A stretch of 64,000 bases of DNA from Sphingobacterium corticibacterium (lineage in GTDB: Bacteria; Bacteroidota; Bacteroidia; Sphingobacteriales; Sphingobacteriaceae). Of the stretch, positions 8,701 through 16,522 are shown in pieces. Location: positions 1,426,001 through 1,490,000 of the forward strand of contig NZ_SGIT01000001.1 of the NCBI RefSeq assembly GCF_004208525.1. Direction: 5' to 3'. The notes under the pieces are model-generated. The model searched no databases, was not told the DNA's origin, and saw only the letters and a list, made by a program, of their open reading frames with translations. Numbering within the stretch: position 1 is the stretch's first letter; the number at the start of each line of letters is the position of its first letter. The translations under genes were made by a program, and so were the position numbers.

Positions 8701-10781
8701 CCCCTATATCCCTCATGCTGATATTCATAGTTCTTATGTTTATCGAACAGGTCAAATAATTTATTCACTGCTTCGACGGTCTTTTTGGTATCGATGAGCT
8801 CTTCAAATAGAAACTCCGATTTATTTCCCGTCAAGCGTTTGAGTATATTTTTCTTTTTCCTTTTAAACTTTTCCTCGGGCAATTTGAAGTTCGTTAACTG
8901 ATCGTAGTCTATTGCTCCGAATCCGTTCTCGAAACCATATGCAGTGGTCTTATCAGAAAATTTATCCACAAATATCCGCTCGTTCTTCGTCAGCTGACGG
9001 GTTTTGTACGTTTCGATTTGCGTATGTACAAAATCAGATACACGTTCCGACTCGTGCAATAGCACTAATATCTCCAATGCTGCCAATCGCTGGTCGATAT
9101 TTCCTACGTGGATTAGCCTTTCGACAGTTTCCTTTACCCTTTCATCTGTCTGGCCAGCCAAAAGCCCGATAGCCGTACTCCGCAGGTCCTTGCCTTTCCG
9201 GCTAAGCACATTTTCCAACACGTTGATATCTTCCGGGTATAGGGTGACGGATCTCAGTACCGTCATCCCCGTCGCGGCAACGCTTGCGTTCCGATCTGTA
9301 AAAGCTTGCCGTGCTACTTGTCTTTGCCAAGCATCCTGTTTCAGATCGAACGTCTTTGCGACCTTGTTATCACCAGATCGGCTGGACCAACTGTAAGTAT
9401 AATGATCCGGAAACACCTTCCGCATCAACTGCTCCCTGGAATTAGAAGGGATAATATGCAGTTCTTTAGACAATTCTATTATTTGGGCTGGGGTCGCATT
9501 TTTTATCAATATATCGAAGAAATATTCCGGTTTGATGACATAACTCTTCCATGAAAAACCACGTCCTTCAAATGTTTTGCCCGCTGATGGCAACTGTTGT
9601 GCTATTGCGAATATCTTTTGGAACAGGTCTTCGCTCAGATCAAATGCAGGGAAATTCACGGTCATCCAGTAATCCAGTTCAATATCTTTACCCAAGTTTT
9701 TCTCCGCATAGGGAACAAGATCATGACGTGTTCTTTGGGTCTCGTAAACAAAGAATAGCGCAATAAGTTTCTTTATATGTTCTGTATTTTCATCAAAAAC
9801 AAGCTGGAAAGCCAATAAATTTGCTGCATCTACTTCCTCAATCCCTTTTGCCCATAATGCGATATACACCTCCATATTGTCCTGGCTTTTGAGGCCTTGT
9901 TCTATTTCACCAGGATTATTCAGATACTTGTCGGCCAATTCCAAAACCCGTCGAATGGTGCTAGCTTTGGGGGCATCCCAAGAAAACCCAAACCAGGTAT
10001 CTACTGCTCTAACGACACTGCTGAACCGCACCAAGTTATGTTCCAATATAACGTTGATAAATCGCTTTAACGCTTTCACCGAAGTGAAATCCAATGTTTC
10101 CAAAATGGTTTGTCTTAACCCCTCCTGCTGTTGGGCTGCCAACAGCAGCTTTTCGACCAACTCGTGGTTGACACTATCTTCCGAGATAAGCAGCGCTTTA
10201 ATCAACTCGCCCGAAACTCCTCCAATCTGATGTTCGCCTAAAAAGATTTCCTCCAACAACGGATAATATGTGTTTTGATCTTTTATCAAAACCGTAGCTA
10301 AAAACAGCGACAATCCACCATGGTTGGCATAAACGGCATATTGCATTTGATCAGTAATCGACATGGAGTTGAACCCATTTCCACCACCGTAATATAGGTT
10401 GACCAGCTGTTGGATTTTAGTCGTGATATAGCCATTTTTAGGATCTATCCGGAACGGACGGCGGTAATAACCGTTTTGATAAGGCAACTGATCCATCAGT
10501 GTCCAAATGTCAGCAACAAAAGGGGCGATAACCGACCCGAAAAGTATCTCAGCAAGCTTCTTCCCCTCATCACTTGTCCATGGATTGCCTGCAGTCTGCT
10601 CCTGCAGTTGCCTATAATAATCTTCCCAGGCGACCTCTCCGTGTGAATGATTTTGGTACTGGTTGCTGAGGAGTAAACCCAATGTCTGATACACGCGGCT
10701 GAAGTCTTTGAAACTCTCCTCAGTGCATTCAATCCTTTGATGCTTTTGGATATAAGATATCGCTTTTTCTTTAGTAATCAT
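5769..10781 (-). CDS. Giant DUF5724 / DUF4132 (MolR-related) protein
   Basis: The 1670-residue protein is cytoplasmic, without signal peptide or membrane helices. The first about 1250 residues are helical and HEAT-like in texture (for example VLENVLSRKGKDLRSTAIGL around 540) and match my memory of DUF5724. The C-terminal part (about 1340-1600) is DUF4132, the domain of E. coli MolR and YehI, including a stretch reading LRGRGWTVNYDEGLQKVYHK and later GSYSIHLGSGMV. DUF4132 proteins often also carry a WGR domain; none is obvious here. No catalytic motif is visible and the function is unknown. The gene is intact and is followed 6 bases later by the 138-residue partner. Divergent transcription from the gene at 10894 leaves a 112-bp shared upstream region. 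Confidence 0.85.
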   Translation of the reverse strand: MITKEKAISYIQKHQRIECTEESFKDFSRVYQTLGLLLSNQYQNHSHGEVAWEDYYRQLQEQTAGNPWTSDEGKKLAEILFGSVIAPFVADIWTLMDQLPYQNGYYRRPFRIDPKNGYITTKIQQLVNLYYGGGNGFNSMSITDQMQYAVYANHGGLSLFLATVLIKDQNTYYPLLEEIFLGEHQIGGVSGELIKALLISEDSVNHELVEKLLLAAQQQEGLRQTILETLDFTSVKALKRFINVILEHNLVRFSSVVRAVDTWFGFSWDAPKASTIRRVLELADKYLNNPGEIEQGLKSQDNMEVYIALWAKGIEEVDAANLLAFQLVFDENTEHIKKLIALFFVYETQRTRHDLVPYAEKNLGKDIELDYWMTVNFPAFDLSEDLFQKIFAIAQQLPSAGKTFEGRGFSWKSYVIKPEYFFDILIKNATPAQIIELSKELHIIPSNSREQLMRKVFPDHYTYSWSSRSGDNKVAKTFDLKQDAWQRQVARQAFTDRNASVAATGMTVLRSVTLYPEDINVLENVLSRKGKDLRSTAIGLLAGQTDERVKETVERLIHVGNIDQRLAALEILVLLHESERVSDFVHTQIETYKTRQLTKNERIFVDKFSDKTTAYGFENGFGAIDYDQLTNFKLPEEKFKRKKKNILKRLTGNKSEFLFEELIDTKKTVEAVNKLFDLFDKHKNYEYQHEGYRGETETSILVNNLRPLRLLERDATAEAHLDNLPLAEVWKQWYHDTRLNEFEIYSVIQYCYDHYYSNLDYELLRGFKAQYLPNFKGINFGEEPYYYQSRTEKISRILTCLSDVYADKKMWTSYKLDVLEDLIFHFPKGLKNKPFKQSSYYYSNEVYWYSFVLNLAYSIYEPDLEFLDEEQQFRLWQLQYYILANELSKNAEIQDIKECVPHLPKVMAPETSTKFMTPYTELTLSLFNQHKLNKDDLLFLGLLNSDLFYFLDGGQNYHTKRFEHISIPRITEKLKNNLLQIELERGDLPTEASRYISNFATVEGVRFFFEVLQRMGKDKFDRGYSYGTNVSKKYTFSQILKLSTLSEEDTYDTFTETLRENKFDKKRLVEVSCYATQWAEWLGDYLKINKLQEAVWWFLAHTTDYMNAEKETIISRYSNVPKDDFQKGAIDIEWFQRVYGNLGKANWKLVHEAAKYLSDGMGYRRVKLYSSVLLGETKITETLKKIIEKRDKDYVMALGLIPISKANPEADLLKRYNLLQTFLQESKQFGAQRQESEKRAVEIGLDNLARNAGFDDSVRFSWAMEGKATQQIMDNASVEIGDTILELVMDEMGKADIVVNKNGKVLKTIPDKIKKDKRVEQLKEGKNYLRKQYARTRQSLENAMLRRDEFSVEELGKIMAHPVVHAMLGKLVLIDRHAGISGFWKDGQLLGVDGNLQSLHSEQRFVVAHPAHLYEAVQWDLYQRYIFDEQIQQPFKQVFRELYALTADEREHSNRSERYQGHQIQPNKTVAMLRGRGWTVNYDEGLQKVYHKEGYLATLFAMADWFSPSEVEAPSLEYVCFYSLKDGKVVPLTDIDPVIFSETMRDVDLVVSVAHVGEVDPEASHSSMQMRAALAKESARLFKLDNVEIKERHILVKGKLGSYSIHLGSGMVSKNGLQLSIIPVHSQHRGRMFLPFVDDDPKSAEIISKMRLLAQDDKIKDPTILAQINK

Positions 10782-10893
10782 ACGGTATTATCTAATGCTT
10801 ACATTTTAATCTTTGGGTGAAGAATTACGTAGCAATATAGTAAAATCAAATTTAATCCTTACTTTTAGGCTCTTTTTTAGAGGTAGAGAAATA

Positions 10894-11622
10894 ATGAGTA
10901 TAAGCAACAACAATCAGCAGGAGAGTTTATTGGGGGACCTCGAAAAAACCATCACCATCAACCAATTGATGCGTACTCCTTTTTCGGCGCGCGATGCGCA
11001 GTGGCGCGATCAATTTTTGAATCATATCGATGGTGCAAATCTTGAGCTTGGTGAGCCAGAAGTGGCTATTAATAAAGATGGCTTCCCCTATATTCAACTT
11101 CAAACGGTAACCACCGGTAAGAGTTTTCAGGCTTTTGTTATTAAAAACCAACTAGACATCATATTAGAACAAGGCTTTGGCATTGCTATCAATGCGCATT
11201 TGGAGCGACCGGATTGGATTTTTTCATACGGCGATTTAGTAAACCTTAAATTAAATGGCTCTTTTTACACCGACAACAGCGTTTTTTCCAATCCGAAAGA
11301 CTACATGGGTATCGATAAAGACGAGGAAATTTTAGTGGGGCAACCTTCTGAAGAGATTTTCCCCAATTTTCTCCGAAGACAGATTCGCGAGTTTTTACAT
11401 TATTCCGGGGTCAAAAACCCGAAAATCATGTTAATTGCCCGCAATTATACAGACGAAGAGCGTACGTCACAGGATTTAGTGTTCAACATTATGCCGGTAC
11501 AATTTCCGTCGGAAAAAGATTTCACAACGATCATGAATACCATACGATGGTTTTTACCCAAGCATTACTCCTTTTTTGGCGTAGATGAGCTTGCTATCGA
11601 AAATGGATTTCAACCCCTTTAA
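10894..11622 (+). CDS. Conserved hypothetical protein upstream of a Nudix hydrolase
   Basis: The frame is open from 10813, but ATG 10894 has a purine-rich ribosome site (GAGGTAGAGA) just upstream and begins MSISNNNQQES, so 242 residues are annotated. The protein is soluble with no recognisable catalytic motif. The middle contains a run ILEQGFGIAINAHLERPDW and GDLVNLKLNGSFYTDNSVF, and the C-terminal part has NPKIMLIARNYTDEERTSQD and FLPKHYSFFGVDELAIE. It is conserved-looking but I cannot name the family. The Nudix gene starts 12 bases after its stop, suggesting one transcript. Confidence 0.75.
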   Translation: MSISNNNQQESLLGDLEKTITINQLMRTPFSARDAQWRDQFLNHIDGANLELGEPEVAINKDGFPYIQLQTVTTGKSFQAFVIKNQLDIILEQGFGIAINAHLERPDWIFSYGDLVNLKLNGSFYTDNSVFSNPKDYMGIDKDEEILVGQPSEEIFPNFLRRQIREFLHYSGVKNPKIMLIARNYTDEERTSQDLVFNIMPVQFPSEKDFTTIMNTIRWFLPKHYSFFGVDELAIENGFQPL

Positions 11623-11634
11623 CAAAAAACGCAG

Positions 11635-12081
11635 ATGTATTTTAACGTACGTGTTTACGGCTTATTGACGACAGATACCAAGGAAATTTTAATTAGTGAC
11701 GAAAAAGTGCTTAATGTTTCCTTCACCAAATTTCCCGGGGGCGGACTTGAATATGGCGAGGGATTAATCGATGCGCTAAAACGGGAGTTCATGGAAGAAT
11801 GCCAATTAGAAATAGATATCGTTCGCCATATATACACAACGGATTTCTACGAAAAGTCCAGCTTTAATGACAGCCAGATTATTTCTATCTATTATCAAGT
11901 ACAAGCAAAAAGTCCCATTTTATTCGATATCAAAACAAGTCCTTTTGATTTCTCCAAAGAAAAACAACAGGAAAAAATGGAAGTATTTCGGTTTATGCCA
12001 ATTGATAGTCTGCAGGAGGCAGATCTCACCTTCAAAACAGACAAGATGGCATGGCATCAATTCAGAGAATTGATTTTGTAG
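11635..12081 (+). CDS. Nudix hydrolase, divergent Nudix box
   Basis: Nudix enzymes cleave nucleoside diphosphates linked to another group, using metal bound by the Nudix box Gx5Ex7REUxEExGU. Here residues about 38-62 read GGLEYGEG, then LIDALKREFMEECQLEI, which keeps the first Gly, the spaced Glu and the REFMEE core, but has Gln where the last Gly is normal. The 148-residue length is typical of a single-domain member. The metal-binding Glu residues are intact, so activity is plausible; the substrate cannot be told. It is cotranscribed with the unknown gene at 10894. Its stop codon lies inside the left arm of a palindromic GTAGAGACGC repeat. Confidence 0.9.
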   Translation: MYFNVRVYGLLTTDTKEILISDEKVLNVSFTKFPGGGLEYGEGLIDALKREFMEECQLEIDIVRHIYTTDFYEKSSFNDSQIISIYYQVQAKSPILFDIKTSPFDFSKEKQQEKMEVFRFMPIDSLQEADLTFKTDKMAWHQFRELIL

Positions 12082-12138
12082 AGACGCAATTATCCGCCCC
12101 CCCTGGCGGGTTCATAAAAGATAATCGCGTCTCTCTAC
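12078..12138. repeat. GTAGAGACGC-type palindromic repeat
   Basis: The left arm GTAGAGACGCAATTATC (12078-12094) pairs with the right arm GATAATCGCGTCTCTCTAC (12120-12138), allowing a slip. A second small hairpin, CCGCC with GGCGG (12094-12109), sits in the loop. The element lies between convergent genes and overlaps the Nudix stop. GTAGAGACGC palindromes are dispersed repeats in Bacteroidetes genomes, and a shorter relative occurs at 29571-29592. It may also end transcription from both sides. Confidence 0.75.
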
Positions 12139-12139
12139 T

Positions 12140-12271
12140 TTATCTCAAAAAATACGCCAGTGCGATAACGACGACAATACCGACAATAATAATAATCAGA
12201 TTTCGCTTACTATCCGTCTCCGATTCCGCACTTTTAAATTTATAGTCTCTTTTGAATTTATCCATATCCAT
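12140..12271 (-). CDS. 43-residue single-pass membrane protein
   Basis: This short gene is easily missed. From ATG 12271 it reads MDMDKFKRDYKFKSAE, then a polar stretch to residue 23, then a hydrophobic helix of about 18 residues (LIIIIVGIVVVIALAYFL) and a final Arg. A ribosome site GGAGAC lies 6 bases before the ATG, and the helix ends right at the C-terminus, as in tail-anchored small proteins. It is flanked by the palindromic repeat at 12078-12138 and by rlmH. Function is unknown. The ribosome site and the clean helix make coding likely. Confidence 0.65.
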   Translation of the reverse strand: MDMDKFKRDYKFKSAESETDSKRNLIIIIVGIVVVIALAYFLR

Positions 12272-12330
12272 AACCGTCTCCTTTTTTCTATAGTGATGAT
12301 CTCAACTGTAAATTTACATAAAAAAAATAT

Positions 12331-12804
12331 TTATTCGTGGTGATAGGGTTCTCCCCGCAAGATGGTAAATGCCCGATAAAGCTGTTCCACAAAAAATAAA
12401 CGGACCATCTGATGAGAAAATGTCATTTTGGACAAAGATAACTGTTGGTTGGCTCGCTTATAAACTTCATCCGAGAAACCATATGGACCGCCAATGATAA
12501 ACACCATATGTTGAACAGAGCCAATCATTTTCTGCTCCAGAAACTTCGCAAACTCTACAGAACGAAATGCTTTTCCGTGTTCATCTAACAGTACCACAAA
12601 ATCCCCGTTGTTCAAGTTTTTTAAGATAAGCTCACCTTCTTTAGTTTTCTGTTGTTCCTGCGTTAGGTGTTTGGCATTTTTAATATCGGGGATAACGGAA
12701 ATATCAAAATGAACGTAATGCTTTAACCGTTTCACATAGTTTCCTATACCCGTTTTAACAAAACTCTCATCCGTCTTTCCGATACACAATAACGTTGTTT
12801 TCAT
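12331..12804 (-). CDS. rlmH: 23S rRNA (pseudouridine1915-N3)-methyltransferase RlmH
   Basis: RlmH is a SPOUT methyltransferase that methylates pseudouridine 1915 in helix 69 of 23S rRNA using S-adenosylmethionine. The 157-residue product has the full family length and its knotted SAM-binding region, including VVLLDEHGKAFRSVEFAKFL (about 70-89), FIIGGPYGFSDEVY (about 102-115) and the C-terminal SKMTFSHQMVRLFFVEQLYRA. Start ATG 12804 gives MKTTLLCIGKTDE, which is family-typical. It is a single gene with its own upstream region facing the DUF3078 gene. Confidence 0.97.
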   Translation of the reverse strand: MKTTLLCIGKTDESFVKTGIGNYVKRLKHYVHFDISVIPDIKNAKHLTQEQQKTKEGELILKNLNNGDFVVLLDEHGKAFRSVEFAKFLEQKMIGSVQHMVFIIGGPYGFSDEVYKRANQQLSLSKMTFSHQMVRLFFVEQLYRAFTILRGEPYHHE

Positions 12805-12978
12805 CTCTTTATTTTCAACAAATACTCCTCATTTTATTCGAAAATGCAGCACATTTTTTTTTAACAACTGTAATTAACAAACTACAATTAAAAATTAATA
12901 TGATGAAGTATAAACAATTTACTATTTTCAACTCCTAATTTCACATCAAAATTACATTTATTAATAAAATCAAGACAA

Positions 12979-13878
12979 ATGAAGTTATTAAAAACCATTT
13001 CTTTTGCCTGTACGCTGCTATTGGGAATCAGCGTAAATGCGCAGGAAGAAACCTCTGTACAAGACACAACTAAAACCTGGACGATCAAGGGTGAAAACAC
13101 TTTTCTGATTAATCAAAGTTCGTTCTCTAACTGGGCCGCAGGTGGTGTTAATTCCTTTGCCGGAAATTTGATCTTCAATTATGACTTTAATTATAAAAAA
13201 GATAAATGGAGTTGGGATAATAAAGTATTAGCCGCTTACGGACAGACTTTCCAAAAGGAAACGGATTGGCGTAAAAACGACGACCGTTTTGCATTAAACA
13301 GTTTACTTGGTTACGAAGCGTCACAATACTGGTTGTATACGTTCTTTATGAACTTTAACACACAATTCGCAAATGGATATAATTACACCGACACCGGAAG
13401 AGATAAGATTTCGGCAGGTTTTGCTCCGGCATACCTAAGTTTCGGTCCGGGTATGGCATATAAAAGATCAGATAACTTTAAAGTCAATATATCTCCCGCT
13501 GCCGCCCGTTTTATCTTTGTTACTGACGAGGAATTATCAAATGCCGGTGCATTTGGCGTAGATCCTGGTAAGAAATCAAGATTTGAACTAGGTGCATCTT
13601 TAGATGCTTACTACAAAGTCAACCTCATGGAAAATATATCGTTGGAAAATATCTTAAAGCTGTATTCCAATTACCTTGAAGATCCACAAAACGTAGACGT
13701 TGATTACACCGCTAATCTTTTTATGGAAGTGAATCGGTTTATCACGGTCAATGCAGGTGTACAATTGATCTATGACGATAATACTGATGTACCCAAAGTA
13801 AGAAATGGCGTAGAAACAAAAGGTCCCGGCCTTCAAGTAAGACAAATACTTGGTGCGGGAATCACCTATAAATTCTGA
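12979..13878 (+). CDS. DUF3078 outer-membrane-type protein
   Basis: The 299-residue protein begins with a clear signal peptide (MKLLKTISFACTLLLGISVNAQ, cut near residue 22). The mature part has alternating strands with many aromatic residues and ends in GAGITYKF, the aromatic C-terminus typical of beta-barrel outer membrane proteins. The repeated texture (SNWAAGGVNSFAGNLIFNYD, WSWDNKVLAAYG) is that of DUF3078, a Bacteroidetes-specific family. Function is unknown; it is presumably an outer-membrane barrel. A strong terminator follows at once. Confidence 0.88.
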   Translation: MKLLKTISFACTLLLGISVNAQEETSVQDTTKTWTIKGENTFLINQSSFSNWAAGGVNSFAGNLIFNYDFNYKKDKWSWDNKVLAAYGQTFQKETDWRKNDDRFALNSLLGYEASQYWLYTFFMNFNTQFANGYNYTDTGRDKISAGFAPAYLSFGPGMAYKRSDNFKVNISPAAARFIFVTDEELSNAGAFGVDPGKKSRFELGASLDAYYKVNLMENISLENILKLYSNYLEDPQNVDVDYTANLFMEVNRFITVNAGVQLIYDDNTDVPKVRNGVETKGPGLQVRQILGAGITYKF

Positions 13879-13883
13879 TACTA

Positions 13884-13924
13884 AAAAAGCCTGGGAGTAA
13901 TCTGGCGATTTCCCAGGCTTTAAA
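13884..13924 (+). terminator. Intrinsic terminator after DUF3078 gene
   Basis: AAAAGCCTGGGA and TCCCAGGCTTT form a strong GC-rich stem with an A-run before and a short T-run after, six bases past the stop codon. Confidence 0.85.
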
Positions 13925-14078
13925 AATATGATCCCGCAAACGGGATAATCAACCTAAACCTGCTACAAAGGTATAATATAATTAGTATACCTTCCAAATT
14001 TTCTGCTTCTTTTTTCCGAGAAAGAAGAATCTTGTCGTTGAGGGGACCAAGTCTCTAAAACATCCAATATAAAAAAGT

Positions 14079-14086
14079 TACCTTTG
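14079..14086 (+). promoter_or_regulatory. -7 promoter box for ribE
   Basis: TACCTTTG matches the Bacteroidetes -7 element TAnnTTTG and ends 16 bases before the ribE ATG. No -33 TTG stands at the standard distance. No FMN riboswitch is visible in 13925-14102. Confidence 0.55.
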
Positions 14087-14102
14087 CAAAAAGACGAAGA
14101 TT

Positions 14103-14696
14103 ATGTTTACAGGCATTATAGAAACTGTAGGAACAGTTACCAAGATCGAAAAAGAATTAGGGAATCTGCACTTTTTTGTGCAATCCCATATTTCTAATGA
14201 ACTGAAGATTGACCAAAGCGTGTCTCATAATGGTGTATGCTTAACGATTGTAGGAATCGAAGAGGACGTTCACAAAGTAACAGCGATACAGGAAACATTG
14301 CTGAAATCAAATTTAAGTGCGTTAAAAATTGGTGATTTGGTTAATCTAGAGCGTTGTACGCCCGCTAATGGTCGATTTGACGGTCACATTGTGCAGGGAC
14401 ATGTAGATCAAACAGCGCGATGTATTGCAAAGGAAGAACAAAACGGTAGCTGGCTTTTCACCTTTACCTATGAACCTCAAGAACAAAACATCACCGTGGA
14501 AAAAGGCTCCATTACGGTAAACGGAATCAGTCTGACTGTGGTCAACTCATTAATCAATCAATTTTCTGTAGCTATTATCCCATACACGATTGAACATACC
14601 AACCTGCAACAGGTTAATGTGGGTGACACCGTTAATCTGGAATTTGATATTATAGGGAAGTACGTATCCAAGATGATGGCTATGCGTCGTTCGTAG
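14103..14696 (+). CDS. ribE: Riboflavin synthase, alpha subunit
   Basis: This enzyme dismutates two 6,7-dimethyl-8-ribityllumazine molecules to riboflavin, the last step of the pathway. The 197 residues form the two tandem lumazine-binding barrels of the family: the first begins MFTGIIETVGTV and carries SVSHNGVCLTIVGI, the second starts near GRFDGHIVQGHVDQTA and carries GSITVNGISLTVVN. Both ligand-binding SxxxNGxxLTV motifs are present. It stands alone, apart from other rib genes, and is followed closely by the converging ClC gene. Confidence 0.97.
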   Translation: MFTGIIETVGTVTKIEKELGNLHFFVQSHISNELKIDQSVSHNGVCLTIVGIEEDVHKVTAIQETLLKSNLSALKIGDLVNLERCTPANGRFDGHIVQGHVDQTARCIAKEEQNGSWLFTFTYEPQEQNITVEKGSITVNGISLTVVNSLINQFSVAIIPYTIEHTNLQQVNVGDTVNLEFDIIGKYVSKMMAMRRS

Positions 14697-14715
14697 TTAG
14701 TTACGAATTATAGTT

Positions 14716-16506
14716 TCACTCCAAATAATGCCCTTGCCGAACTAATAAGGCTCTATATTTGTTGAATACGCTGGATTTTGAAATAAATCCCATATAACGA
14801 TCATTTTCGTCCACAACGGGCAATATCCATACATCGTCTTTATTCATCTTCGTCATCACGATTTCCATATTCTCCTTGTCGCGTACCACGTCGTTTGGCT
14901 TTTGGGCCAATTGATCAAAAGTTTTATCAACTCCTTCTTCTTCTCCCAATAGAATAGAAAAAAGCCGTTCGCTGTAAATGGTTCCGACCAGCTTGCCTTC
15001 ATCGTCTACGATAGGAAATATATTCCGTTTTGAATGAATGATATCCGATTTCCTATCTAATGGTGTTTCCGTCGGGCGCAATATGATAAAATTTGTCTCC
15101 AATACGTACCGAAGTTTCATCATACTCAATACCGTTCGATCCTTATCTTCATAAGAAAGCAAATCACCCGAGTCAGCCAGTACTTTCGTATAAACAGAAT
15201 GTTTAAGTATCGAACGGTTGATAAGGTAGGATATCGACACCACCAACATCAACGGCACCATGAGTGTGTATCCTCCGGTAATTTCTGCTATCAGAAACAA
15301 ACCTGTCAACGGTGCATGCATAATGCCTGCCAATGCCCCCGCCATACCTGCCACGACAAAATTAGGTACATTGAGCATCACCACGCCAGTCTGATTAATA
15401 CCATAGGCAAAAGCGAACCCTAAAAGCCCTCCCATCACCAAACTCGGACCGAATATCCCACCGTTTCCACCGCCATTCAGGGTAAAAAGGGAGGCAAAAG
15501 ATTTCGCAAATAGCGTCAACACCGTATAACATACGACTACACCGGCCATGTGCCTATAATCCGCAAAAAGGCTGTTCTTTACAATCGCATCAAATTGCCC
15601 ATCCAACATCTGTTGAATCGTGAGATACCCCTCGCCATATAACGCCGGAAAAATAAAAATCATTAATCCAAGTGATATGCCACTAAACCACACTTTGTTA
15701 TAAGGATTACGGATTTTCGAAAACCAGGACTTTACCGCGGTGCTTACTTTCGCAAAATAAACGGTATACAACCCCACAATTACCGCCAATAATATATAGA
15801 AAATAAGTGCTCCCACTTCCCACTCCGTACTCGCCGTATGAAAAAGAGGCTCGCTATACAGCAATCGGGAAACCACGGAGGCCAACGCTGCGGAAATCAA
15901 CAACGGAATAAACGCAGGTATAGAAAACTCGGGCAATAAAATCTCAATAGCAAAAATCATCCCGGCAATAGGGCTATTAAATGCGCCTGCTATTCCTGCC
16001 GCGGCACCACAGGCTAACAACATCGTAACTTCCTTATACTGCAACCCGAAGAAACGACCGGTATTGGAACCAATAGCAGAACCGCTGTATGCAATCGGTG
16101 CTTCCAAACCACACGATCCGCCGAAGCCGACGGTGATAGCACTTGTCACGATCTGCGAATAAACATTATGAGGTTCTATACGGCTGGATTTTCTGGATAT
16201 CGCATAAATAATCGGTGTGATGCCGTGCTCCATTTTTTTATTTTTGAGAAACTTGCGAACATACAGTACACTCAACAAGATACCCAGAAGTGGGAGGATC
16301 AGATAAAAAGAATATTTATATTGCCACTCGATATCGTTTTGCAAAGTAGCCGCAATAAAATGTGTCAAACCTTTTAATAACGCAGCCGCCAGCCCCCCAA
16401 TAATCCCGACGAGAAAAGCTAGTATAATCAGAAAATTCCGGTTGGAAATTTTCTGCATCCGCCAACGATTCAGCTCGTTTAATTTTTTTTGAATAGTTAT
16501 CCTCAT
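14716..16506 (-). CDS. ClC-family chloride channel/transporter with CBS pair
   Basis: The 596-residue inner-membrane protein has about ten hydrophobic helices in the first 430 residues with the ClC motifs GSCGLEAP (compare GSGIPE/GREGP in other members), AGIAGAFNSPIAGMIFAIE and GNGGIFGPSLVMGG. Two CBS domains follow (about 450-590; ILRPTETPLDRKSDIIHSKR, DVWILPVVDENDRYMGFI), which regulate transport by nucleotide binding in related proteins. In GSCGLEAP the gating Glu position is retained. An in-frame TTG at 16533 would overlap oxyR; the ATG at 16506 is used. It follows oxyR in the same direction with 16 bases between, so the two are probably cotranscribed. Confidence 0.93.
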   Translation of the reverse strand: MRITIQKKLNELNRWRMQKISNRNFLIILAFLVGIIGGLAAALLKGLTHFIAATLQNDIEWQYKYSFYLILPLLGILLSVLYVRKFLKNKKMEHGITPIIYAISRKSSRIEPHNVYSQIVTSAITVGFGGSCGLEAPIAYSGSAIGSNTGRFFGLQYKEVTMLLACGAAAGIAGAFNSPIAGMIFAIEILLPEFSIPAFIPLLISAALASVVSRLLYSEPLFHTASTEWEVGALIFYILLAVIVGLYTVYFAKVSTAVKSWFSKIRNPYNKVWFSGISLGLMIFIFPALYGEGYLTIQQMLDGQFDAIVKNSLFADYRHMAGVVVCYTVLTLFAKSFASLFTLNGGGNGGIFGPSLVMGGLLGFAFAYGINQTGVVMLNVPNFVVAGMAGALAGIMHAPLTGLFLIAEITGGYTLMVPLMLVVSISYLINRSILKHSVYTKVLADSGDLLSYEDKDRTVLSMMKLRYVLETNFIILRPTETPLDRKSDIIHSKRNIFPIVDDEGKLVGTIYSERLFSILLGEEEGVDKTFDQLAQKPNDVVRDKENMEIVMTKMNKDDVWILPVVDENDRYMGFISKSSVFNKYRALLVRQGHYLE

Positions 16507-16522
16507 ATTTATATGATGATCG

